Source: Candidatus Brocadiaceae bacterium (GTDB lineage: Bacteria; Planctomycetota; Brocadiia; Brocadiales; Brocadiaceae). From it: a stretch of DNA of 5,305 nt. Position 1 is the first letter of the stretch; every line of letters begins with the position of its first letter. The DNA lies in NCBI GenBank assembly GCA_024653795.1, contig JANLHY010000111.1:1-5305 (forward strand), written 5' to 3'. This document shows, piece by piece, positions 1 through 4,748 of this stretch. Below the pieces are notes generated by a model that had not been told where the DNA came from, did no database searches, and saw nothing but the letters and a program-made list of their open reading frames with translations. The position numbers and the translations under genes were made by a program.

Positions 1-1865
1 TCAATATCAATCAGGAGAAGAACCCCCGTCTGGTTATAATCCTTGTTGTGAGACAACCATTCATTCAGTTGTTCCATAAAGCATGTCCGGTTGAGAATCC
101 CTGTCAACTCATCATGAGAGGCAAGATATTTTGCTCTTTCTTCAGTCTGCATCTTTTCTGTGATGTCTTCTTGTACTGCAAGAAAGTGGGTGATTTGTCC
201 CTTTTCATTTCTGATGGGGGTAATTAAACCGTTGCCCCAGTAGTACTGTCCGTTCTTCTTCTTGTTTTTGAATATGCCCCGCCATGTCTTTCCTGCAAGA
301 ATAGTTCTCCATAACTCCTCATCCTCTGCATGGGTAGTCTCTCCAGAGGCGAATATGCGGGGATTCTGGCCGATTACTTCTTCCTTAGCATATCCTGTGA
401 CCTGCTCAAGCGTGGAGTTTACATATTCGATCTGCCCTTTCACATCGGTAATGAACACAACATTGATGCTCTGATTAATAGCCGTAAAAAGTTTTTTGAT
501 TTCTTCCTCTGCGCGTTTACGTTCGGTGACGTCCTGAACCGTTCCGTTCATCTGAATTGCCTTGCCCGTGCTGTCAAAGAGAACTTCTGCCTGTTCGTGG
601 ACTATGCGTTCCGAGCCGTCGGGCAAGACTATGCGGTGGTCAATGCTGTAAGGCATTTTCTCATATAAGGCGTCGTTCACGGATTTCTTTACGAATTCCC
701 TGTCATCAGGATGTACGGAATTCAGGAATGTATCATAGGTAGCGCTAAAAGATTGAGGAGTAAGGCCGAAGATGCGATATATCTCATCAGACCAACGTAA
801 TTCATTTGTAATAATGTTCCATTCCCAGTTCCCAAGGTGGGCAATTTTCTGTTCATTGGTAAGGCTGGATTCGCTTTTCTGCAGCGAATCTTCTACCAGT
901 TTCCGTTCCAATTCAGCAGAGGCTCGCACAGCAAATATCTGTAACAGTGATTCTAGCTGCTGAGGGTTGTCCAGTTTTTTACATGACATCGCTGTAAGCA
1001 ATCCTAAAGGTTTACCGCTTGAATCAAATAGTGGGATGCCCACATAACTTTCAACTCCCATTTCCACCAATGCGCGATCCTCCGGGAATTGCTTCTGAAC
1101 GTCCTTTGCATAGGTGCATACACGGTTATTTAGAACGTTAGCGCATGGTGTTCCTGCTAGTTTGTATGTAAAGTTGTCTACGATGCTGCCGTGTGCATAT
1201 ACGGCAATAGTTTCTACTTCTTTACCATAGCCGGTCAATGTGCCGATAAACACATAGTTAACGTTTAACGCCTTTGCAATGTGCTGTACCAATGACCGGA
1301 AGAACGCTTCACCGGTAAATGACGAAACCCTTTCGGTAACAGAACGCAGTGTCTTCTCCATTTGTTTGTTTTCAGCAATTACCTTTTCGAGTTCTTTCAC
1401 CTTCTCTTCAAGTTTTTCCACGACAGTTTGGCTGTGGCTCTCAAGGAATGCTTTTTCGTCATCAATCATTCTTTTTTCAATCTGCGCAGCAGGTTGTTTT
1501 TTCCGTTCAAGTATGGTTTGAATCTTTTCCCATAACTCATCGAGCGTTTTAGGTTTTTCGATAAATGCTTCTGCCCCCAGTGAGAGGGCAAGTTCCCTGT
1601 CCTTGCTGCCCGTGTAAATTGCGGAGTAGAATACACAGGGAATGGAACGCAGGTTTGGATCCATTTTGATATTTCTGAGGAGGGTAAAGCCATCAACCTT
1701 AGGCATCATGGCATCTGTGATGATCAGGTCGGGTTTATGGATTTTGGCCTTTTCGAAGCCATCCTGCCCATCCACCGCCTCGATAATTTCGTGGCCGAGA
1801 TTTTCGATGAATAGCCTCAGAATATCCCGGATTTCTTCAGTGTCATCAACTATCAGTATTTTCAT
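1..1865 (-). CDS. Multi-domain signalling protein REC-GAF-PAS-PAS-GGDEF (probable diguanylate cyclase), 3' end outside window
   Basis: An uninterrupted minus-strand frame gives 621 codons and runs off the left edge. Residues 1-120 are a response-regulator receiver: acidic pair D7-D8, phosphoacceptor D51 (ITDAMMPKVDG), S81 and K104 (FIEKP). Residues 128-175 are a charged, probably coiled-coil linker. Residues about 180-322 are a GAF domain. Residues about 335-452 are a PAS domain (HLGNWEWN, SVHPDDRE, ending DVTERKRAEEE). Residues about 455-573 are a second PAS (FITDVKGQIEYVN, GQNPRIFASGE, ending QEDITEK). HDELTGILNR at 584-593 and LLLIDI at 616-621 open a GGDEF domain, but the GG(D/E)EF motif itself lies outside, so cyclase activity cannot be judged, and an EAL domain may follow. 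No membrane segment is visible, so it is probably cytoplasmic, phosphorylated by a separate kinase and making c-di-GMP. The ATG at 1863-1865 is the only possible start: an in-frame TGA lies four codons upstream (1875-1877). No clear Shine-Dalgarno sequence is seen. Confidence 0.95.
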   Translation of the reverse strand, partial: MKILIVDDTEEIRDILRLFIENLGHEIIEAVDGQDGFEKAKIHKPDLIITDAMMPKVDGFTLLRNIKMDPNLRSIPCVFYSAIYTGSKDRELALSLGAEAFIEKPKTLDELWEKIQTILERKKQPAAQIEKRMIDDEKAFLESHSQTVVEKLEEKVKELEKVIAENKQMEKTLRSVTERVSSFTGEAFFRSLVQHIAKALNVNYVFIGTLTGYGKEVETIAVYAHGSIVDNFTYKLAGTPCANVLNNRVCTYAKDVQKQFPEDRALVEMGVESYVGIPLFDSSGKPLGLLTAMSCKKLDNPQQLESLLQIFAVRASAELERKLVEDSLQKSESSLTNEQKIAHLGNWEWNIITNELRWSDEIYRIFGLTPQSFSATYDTFLNSVHPDDREFVKKSVNDALYEKMPYSIDHRIVLPDGSERIVHEQAEVLFDSTGKAIQMNGTVQDVTERKRAEEEIKKLFTAINQSINVVFITDVKGQIEYVNSTLEQVTGYAKEEVIGQNPRIFASGETTHAEDEELWRTILAGKTWRGIFKNKKKNGQYYWGNGLITPIRNEKGQITHFLAVQEDITEKMQTEERAKYLASHDELTGILNRTCFMEQLNEWLSHNKDYNQTGVLLLIDI

Positions 1866-1908
1866 AGCAAATGTTCAGGAATTTCAAACTTTTGTGATTC
1901 CTTTTGCT

Positions 1909-1948
1909 GGTTCAATCGTCCTCGATTGAACCGAAATGTTTCGGTTCA
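1909..1948. repeat. Two overlapping, mutually exclusive hairpins upstream of the sensor gene
   Basis: GGTTCAATCG (1909-1918) pairs perfectly with CGATTGAACC (1923-1932) around a 4-nt loop. TGAACCGAAA (1927-1936) pairs perfectly with TTTCGGTTCA (1939-1948) around a 2-nt loop, which would have to open somewhat in RNA. The two stems share bases 1927-1932, so only one can form fully at a time. The structure ends 43 nt before the sensor start codon and would lie in its 5' leader if transcription starts upstream. No T-run follows on either strand, so it is not an ordinary terminator. It could be a leader switch, a paired operator or another small repeat; the sequence does not decide between these. 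Confidence 0.6.
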
Positions 1949-2051
1949 GGCGGCAAACCTGATAATCACAGTGTTTTTGGCTATATAGTATTACCCTGTA
2001 AAAACTTCTTTTTTTTGTAAGTTTTTCAGAGGAATCTAATATCGAATATCG

Positions 2052-2092
2052 CCTCCCCCTGTCCCCCTCCGTGAGGGGGAGAAAGGGGGAGG
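2052..2092. repeat. GC-rich palindromic repeat, family member 1
   Basis: The outer stem CCTCCCCCT (2052-2060) pairs with AGGGGGAGG (2084-2092). The inner stem CCCCCTC (2063-2069) pairs with GAGGGGG (2073-2079) around the 3-nt loop CGT. Between the stems lies an asymmetric internal loop of 2 nt on the left and 4 nt on the right, the same geometry as the palindrome at 2722-2766. The surrounding sequence is AT-rich, so the element stands out sharply. Its right edge abuts the four-helix-bundle gene relic, where GGAGG could act as that gene's ribosome-binding site. It is most likely a dispersed non-coding repeat. Confidence 0.8.
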
Positions 2093-2096
2093 ATGA

Positions 2097-2192
2097 ATGT
2101 CGAAGGATAATAGAACATTTGATCTTGAATATCGCTGAAGAGATTTTGCCGTCAGAATTATTCGTACAAAGGTGGATAAGAAAACTTCATAA
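2097..2192 (+). pseudogene. 5' fragment of a four-helix-bundle (23S rRNA IVS-type) protein gene, broken
   Basis: Translation from ATG 2097 gives MSKDNRTFDLEYR, then a TGA at 2136-2138, then in the same frame RDFAVRIIRTKVDKKTS and a TAA at 2190-2192. From my knowledge of the family, the pattern FDLE-R, two or three residues, then DFAVRIIR resembles the amino terminus of four-helix-bundle proteins first known from 23S rRNA intervening sequences, which are normally about 115-130 residues long. Only about 30 codons remain and an internal stop interrupts them, so this is a relic. GGAGG (2088-2092) lies 4 nt before the ATG. The rest of the gene is absent: degenerate AT/TTCG sequence follows. The identification rests on a short motif remembered from the family, not on a search. 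Confidence 0.5.
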
Positions 2193-2226
2193 TTCGAAAT
2201 TCCTTGTTCGATATTCGTAATTCAAT
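2187..2226. repeat. Degenerate AT-rich TTCG-type repeat tract
   Basis: This tract alternates short words such as AATTCGAAATTCC, TTCGATATTCG and TAATTC with frequent local self-complementarity. Related words (ATATCGAATATCG at 2040-2052, GAATATCGC at 2126-2134) sit on the other side of the gene relic. It looks like a decayed simple or dispersed repeat that followed the four-helix-bundle gene. No unit length is clean enough to call a tandem repeat. Confidence 0.35.
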
Positions 2227-2320
2227 ACACCGTTAAAAAGAACCGAGATGTTAGAGATTTTTCTTACTTTACACTTCCGACTCGTTCGGATTAGGTCTTC
2301 GGCGGCTATTTTTATTTGCA

Positions 2321-2350
2321 TGTAGGGGCAATTCATGAATTGCCCCTACA
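2321..2350. repeat. Perfect 30-bp REP-like palindrome, copy 1
   Basis: The half-site TGTAGGGGCAATTCA is followed directly by its exact reverse complement, giving a perfect 30-bp palindrome. The same 30 bases occur inside the RAYT gene at 4111-4140, and variants lie at 4495-4524 and 4685-4714. The GTAG next to the stem is the tetranucleotide typical of REP sequences mobilised by RAYT transposases. This copy lies about 1.45 kb from the RAYT stop codon, in the spacer before the pseudouridine synthase gene. Confidence 0.92.
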
Positions 2351-2427
2351 AGATTCGTCCTCGTGAAAACGGGGATTGAATTTCCTATACATAAATTAGG
2401 TTGCCTACGGCAGCTACACAATAATAC

Positions 2428-2603
2428 GTATCAATTTAGTGTTTTGAAAAATTAAGCCCTGTTAAGGGCGTACTGTTTGTAACAATTAATCGTTAAGATA
2501 CGATTAGCTCCGTAGGAGCGACCTGTATATGATTGATATGCAAACAGGTCGCTCCTGACGGAGCTCATGAATTGATAAATTTTTCAAAAGACTAAATTGT
2601 TAC
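2428..2603. mobile_element. MITE-like 176-bp foldback element with nested hairpins
   Basis: The 26-bp ends at 2428-2453 and 2578-2603 are inverted repeats that match at 24 of 26 positions (common core CAATTTAGT, then TTTTGAAAAATT). Inside lie a hairpin at 2456-2469 (GCCCT/AGGGC) and a long imperfect inverted repeat at 2506-2526 against 2544-2565. The element encodes no protein, which suits a miniature inverted-repeat element mobilised in trans. No target-site duplication is evident at the borders, so its exact ends and the responsible transposase family are unknown. It is different in sequence from the 30-bp palindromes, so the RAYT in this window is not obviously its mobiliser. Confidence 0.6.
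2506..2565. repeat. Internal inverted repeat with two secondary hairpins (BIME-like)
   Basis: AGCTCCGTAGGAGCGACCTG and the next T (2506-2526) are the reverse complement of 2544-2565 except for one extra base in the right arm. Each arm also folds on itself: GCTCC-GTA-GGAGC on the left (2507-2519) and GCTCC-TGAC-GGAGC on the right (2551-2564). The 17-nt centre (2527-2543) is AT-rich. Two head-to-head copies of a small hairpin plus a GACCTGT tail make this arrangement resemble a bacterial interspersed mosaic element. It lies inside the larger foldback element. Confidence 0.75.
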
Positions 2604-2668
2604 CATGTTTATAAAACATTGCTTTTTTAACAAAGATTTTTAAGCTGGTTTTACAGTAAATTATATTA

Positions 2669-2710
2669 CCTCCCCTTCATCCCCTCCTTGCGAAGGAGGA
2701 ACAAGGAAGG
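2669..2710. repeat. GC-rich palindromic repeat, degenerate family member 2
   Basis: The inner stem CCTCCTT (2683-2689) pairs with AAGGAGG (2693-2699) around loop GCG. The outer arms (CCTCCCCTT at 2669-2677, AGGAAGG at 2704-2710) pair only partly. The layout and the CCCCTCCTT word are shared with the next palindrome 12 bp downstream, so this is read as a decayed copy of the same family. Confidence 0.6.
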
Positions 2711-2721
2711 CTTTCAATTTT

Positions 2722-2766
2722 ACCACCCCTTTCCCCTCCTTACAAAGGAGGGGATTGAGGGGTGGT
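2722..2766. repeat. GC-rich palindromic repeat, family member 3
   Basis: The outer stem ACCACCCCT (2722-2730) pairs with AGGGGTGGT (2758-2766). The inner stem CCCCTCCTT (2733-2741) pairs with AAGGAGGGG (2745-2753) around loop ACA. The internal loop is 2 nt (TT) on the left and 4 nt (ATTG) on the right, as at 2052-2092. It is very stable as RNA or single-stranded DNA, but no T-run follows, so it is not a classical terminator. It lies 140 bp before the start of the pseudouridine synthase gene. Confidence 0.8.
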
Positions 2767-2902
2767 TAATTTGGTTGTAGCTACTCCACACTGTATATTT
2801 CTGTGGTAAATGTCACTTCTAATTTATATGCAGATTGTAACGCACTGTCAACTATTTTATATAAATTTATGCTTATGATTATTAATTCCGATGTGTCTGG
2901 TG

Positions 2903-2908
2903 TATAAT
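2903..2908 (+). promoter_or_regulatory. Candidate -10 box TATAAT overlapping the first ATG of the pseudouridine synthase gene
   Basis: A perfect TATAAT sits at 2903-2908 in an AT-rich stretch. No good -35 hexamer lies at 16-18 nt spacing: TATTAA and its neighbours at 2879-2885 are poor matches. If it is used, transcription would begin near 2914-2916, after the ATG at 2907, and translation would have to start at the next in-frame ATG, 2952. A chance match is quite possible in sequence this rich in A and T. Confidence 0.3.
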
Positions 2909-3818
2909 GCTTAAGATATTCAAATCCAGGATAAAACATTCGAAACCACAAATGCCTATACAAAAATTTGCATTCACTCATAAAACAGACACCAATACAC
3001 TGCTCAATTTTATCGCCAAGAAATTAACCGTATCGAAAAATAAGGCAAAACAATTCCTGGACAGACGACTGGTTTTTGTGAACAAAAGGCGTGTATGGAT
3101 TGCCTCCTACAAATTGAATAAGGGGGATATGGTTGAGGTCGTTACAGAGAAGACACCGCTATCGGATTCCAGTTCAAAGCATACAGGAACAAGATTTCAA
3201 AAAGACACCATTTTATTTCAGGATAACCATTATTTGATTGTTTCAAAACCCCCTGATATAGTGACAAACGGCCCGGATAGCCTTGAAGAACAACTGAGGA
3301 CGTGTTTTCAGGATAACCATATCCAAGCCGTTCATCGGCTTGACAAGGATACCTCTGGAGTTGTTATCTTCGCAATGAACAAGGACACCTTCGAGCGCAT
3401 GAAGACCTTGTTTAAAAAAAATCTTATGAAAAAAGTTTACCGGGTTATTGTAAGGAGTGGTGTGGGTAAACGGTCATTTACTATGAATACCCCTATAAAA
3501 GGACAAAGGGCTGTGTCACACGTGAAGCTCTTAAAGAGGGGTAAGGATGCCTCCTATCTGGAGGTTGATATTGAAACTGGCAGGACACATCAGATCAGGA
3601 TACATCTTGCATCTGTGGGATACCCGGTCATTGGAGAGACAGAATACGACCGCAAACCAATCGAACACCAGTTATTGAGGCAAATACGAAGACAGATGCT
3701 TCATGCCTATCAGATATTTTTTGTCCATCCCTATACGCAGAAAATGGTATCCGTTACGGCAAATATCCCCGAAGATTTTAATCAGTGCCTTATGGCTTTA
3801 GGTCTTGGAAATAGGTAA
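2907..3818 (+). CDS. RluA-family RNA pseudouridine synthase with S4 domain
   Basis: The 303-residue product should isomerise specific uridines to pseudouridine in ribosomal RNA or tRNA, in the cytoplasm. Residues about 28-79 form an S4 RNA-binding domain (LTVSKNKAKQFLDRRLVFVN). Residues about 100-292 are the catalytic domain: LIVSKPPDIVT (110-120), the signature HRLDKDTSG at 143-151 with catalytic D146, the conserved KVYRV Tyr at 178, GRTHQIRIHLASVGYPVIGE (225-244) and LHAYQIFFVHP (265-275). All core motifs are intact, and the length is close to RluC and RluD of E. coli (about 320). The exact target (RluA, RluC or RluD type) cannot be set from sequence alone, so no symbol is given. The start is uncertain: neither ATG 2907 nor ATG 2952 (residue 16) has a good ribosome-binding site, and the S4 domain would be complete from either. 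The 3' end overlaps the convergent transposase gene by 21 bp. Confidence 0.95.
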   Translation: MLKIFKSRIKHSKPQMPIQKFAFTHKTDTNTLLNFIAKKLTVSKNKAKQFLDRRLVFVNKRRVWIASYKLNKGDMVEVVTEKTPLSDSSSKHTGTRFQKDTILFQDNHYLIVSKPPDIVTNGPDSLEEQLRTCFQDNHIQAVHRLDKDTSGVVIFAMNKDTFERMKTLFKKNLMKKVYRVIVRSGVGKRSFTMNTPIKGQRAVSHVKLLKRGKDASYLEVDIETGRTHQIRIHLASVGYPVIGETEYDRKPIEHQLLRQIRRQMLHAYQIFFVHPYTQKMVSVTANIPEDFNQCLMALGLGNR

Positions 3819-4457
3819 TGCAGATTTTATATGTTCAAAAATCTCGTCTTCTAATTGGTCGTTACCAATCCTTTCCTGATTTTCTCTGTCAAGATGCCAT
3901 CTTATCGGGTTATTGTGAATGTATTCTCTGATTTTGTTCAGTTTATTTTCGTTACGGATGATGTGTTCATAATAGTTGCGTTGCCAAACAGGAATGCCAG
4001 TTGAATTACGTATCGTGTTTATTTGTTTTGATGAATTCATCTTGAAATAACCGACAACCTTTGGAATTAACATCCTGCGTCTTTTAGTTTTCTGGTTGGT
4101 GTTTGCCGTTTGTAGGGGCAATTCATGAATTGCCCCTACATTTTTTGTTTTATTATTGTGGAGCAATTCGGGAATTATTCCTACCGTATCAACAATTTTA
4201 ACTATTCCGTGAATATGGTTCGGCATTATGACAAATGAGTCCGATTCAATATTGGCGTAACGTCCAGGCAAGTTGTTCCAAAATTCTAAGACGATTTTGC
4301 CAAATTGGTTTAATGACATACGTTCATTTTCTACCTTACCAAAGATACATTCTTTTTCGTATGTACAAATTGTAATAAAATATGCCCCTAGTCGCGAATA
4401 ATCGTATTCTTTCAATCGAAGAGATTTTCTTGGATGAATATCGGAATCGTATTTCAT
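3798..4457 (-). CDS. REP-associated tyrosine transposase (RAYT, Y1/HUH superfamily)
   Basis: The 219-residue product resembles IS200/IS605-related RAYT proteins, which nick single-stranded REP hairpins through a tyrosine-DNA bond. Residues 9-34 hold the family opening (PRKSLRLKEYDYSRLGAYFITICTY, abbreviated in families as R-L..YDY....YFIT). The HUH motif is H81-I-H83 in MPNHIHGIV. The catalytic tyrosine is Y162 or Y163 in VWQRNYYEHIIRNE, followed by the usual REYIHNNPIRW helix. All key residues are present, so the protein may be active. Residues 107-115 (VGAIHELPL) are encoded by a perfect copy of the 30-bp palindrome, placed in a lysine-rich, variable linker between the HUH and Tyr motifs. 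No inverted-repeat ends or accessory gene are seen, in keeping with single-copy RAYTs. No strong ribosome-binding site precedes ATG 4457. The last codons overlap the pseudouridine synthase gene tail to tail. Confidence 0.93.
   Translation of the reverse strand: MKYDSDIHPRKSLRLKEYDYSRLGAYFITICTYEKECIFGKVENERMSLNQFGKIVLEFWNNLPGRYANIESDSFVIMPNHIHGIVKIVDTVGIIPELLHNNKTKNVGAIHELPLQTANTNQKTKRRRMLIPKVVGYFKMNSSKQINTIRNSTGIPVWQRNYYEHIIRNENKLNKIREYIHNNPIRWHLDRENQERIGNDQLEDEIFEHIKSALPISKT
4111..4140. repeat. Perfect 30-bp REP-like palindrome, copy 2, inside the RAYT gene
   Basis: This copy is identical at all 30 positions to the one at 2321-2350. It lies wholly within the transposase coding sequence, covering codons 106-116 on the minus strand, and keeps the frame open: read from the second base it gives VGAIHELPL. 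Flanking bases do not match copy 1, so the repeat boundary is sharp. On the plus strand it is followed by a T-run (4140 onward), but transcription here is from the minus strand. Confidence 0.95.
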
Positions 4458-4494
4458 AAGGATTTTATTATTGGAACCAATTCATGAACAACCC

Positions 4495-4524
4495 TGTAGG
4501 TGCGATTCGTGAATCGCACCTATA
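4495..4524. repeat. 30-bp REP-like palindrome, diverged copy 3
   Basis: TGTAGGTGCGATTCG followed by TGAATCGCACCTATA. Compared with the perfect copies it carries two paired changes that keep base pairing (G to T with C to A; A to G with T to C), one central change and one unpaired change in the last TACA. It lies 38 bp upstream of the RAYT start codon, on the promoter side of the gene. In RAYT loci, REPs commonly flank the gene. Confidence 0.85.
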
Positions 4525-4586
4525 ATAAACCTATCCAATTTGTTTTTGACCAGTTCGCAGACAGATATGTAAGTAATAGCTCTATA

Positions 4587-4652
4587 TTAGAGGAGAGGCA
4601 GATCAGCCAGTTCAGAAAACCCGGACCCTAAAAGAAAACCTCTATTAGTCAT
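4587..4652 (-). CDS. Possible 21-codon small ORF with a strong ribosome-binding site
   Basis: ATG 4650-4652 is preceded by AAGGAG (4661-4666 on the minus strand) at an ideal 8-nt spacing, the best Shine-Dalgarno sequence in the spacer. The predicted peptide begins MTNRGFLLGSGFSELAD and ends at a TAA (4587-4589). I do not recognise it. The same frame stays open beyond that stop for 34 more codons and runs through palindrome copy 3 to a TGA at 4482-4484, so this may be the start of a broken gene. It lies between hflC and the RAYT gene on the same strand. A chance ORF is the main alternative; a short plus-strand frame ending near 4632 covers the same bases. Confidence 0.22.
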   Translation of the reverse strand: MTNRGFLLGSGFSELADLPLL

Positions 4653-4684
4653 CTCATACACTCCTTGCCTTTTCTAGCATAATT

Positions 4685-4714
4685 TGTAGGGGTAATTCAT
4701 GAATTACCCCTACA
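4685..4714. repeat. Perfect 30-bp REP-like palindrome, copy 4
   Basis: TGTAGGGGTAATTCA followed by its exact reverse complement. It differs from copies 1 and 2 by a single base pair, with C to T on one arm and G to A on the other, so the palindrome remains perfect. It lies 55 bp beyond the hflC stop codon, where it could protect or end the hflC transcript as REP sequences often do. In the hflC direction, however, no T-run follows. Confidence 0.93.
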
Positions 4715-4748
4715 GTTTTTTCTTTACAAGTTCACGCGCTGTCCAGTA

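Larger units (their letters stand above)
1866..2906. other. Gene-free, repeat-rich spacer (about 1 kb)
   Basis: No intact gene is supported between the divergently transcribed sensor and pseudouridine synthase genes. The stretch is AT-rich and packed with inverted repeats from several families, listed separately, plus one gene relic at 2097-2192. It also holds an AT-only inverted repeat (AAAAACTT at 2000-2007 against AAGTTTTT at 2019-2026) that is weak. Positions 2227-2320 and 2767-2890 show nothing I can identify. Promoters for both flanking genes must lie here, but no consensus -35/-10 pair stands out for the sensor gene. Confidence 0.8.

Noticed and set aside
262..963. Several plus-strand open frames of 60-112 codons
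   Set aside because: They are antisense to the clear REC-GAF-PAS-PAS-GGDEF coding frame, which explains the sequence fully.
1279..1929. Further plus-strand frames and a 76-codon minus-strand frame over the sensor's first third
   Set aside because: All are shadows of the sensor gene in other frames; the receiver and GAF motifs fix the true frame.
2000..2026. AAAAACTT ... AAGTTTTT inverted repeat around a T-tract
   Set aside because: It is made almost entirely of A and T in an AT-rich spacer, weak, and expected by chance.
1949..2040. Minus-strand promoter for the sensor gene (TTTACA, TACTAT, TATATA words)
   Set aside because: No pair of hexamers has acceptable sequence and 16-18-nt spacing.
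2357..2380. GTCCTCGTGAAAACGGGG followed by ATTGAA, resembling the end of a CRISPR repeat, with a small GAAA-looped stem
   Set aside because: Only one copy occurs in the window, with no spacer-repeat periodicity and no cas gene nearby; treated as chance resemblance or at best an orphan remnant.
2781..2981. Minus-strand 66-codon open frame covering the start of the pseudouridine synthase gene
   Set aside because: It overlaps the S4-domain gene on the opposite strand, has no recognisable motif and half of it lies in AT-rich spacer; most likely a chance frame.
4471..4494. Possible fifth palindrome copy (CAATTCATGAAC)
   Set aside because: Only about 11 bases of the core match and the arms do not pair; too little to call.
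4685..4714. Palindrome copy 4 as an intrinsic terminator, because GTTTTTTC follows on the plus strand
   Set aside because: The neighbouring gene hflC is transcribed from the minus strand, where the palindrome is followed by AAATTATG with no T-run; no plus-strand gene ends here.
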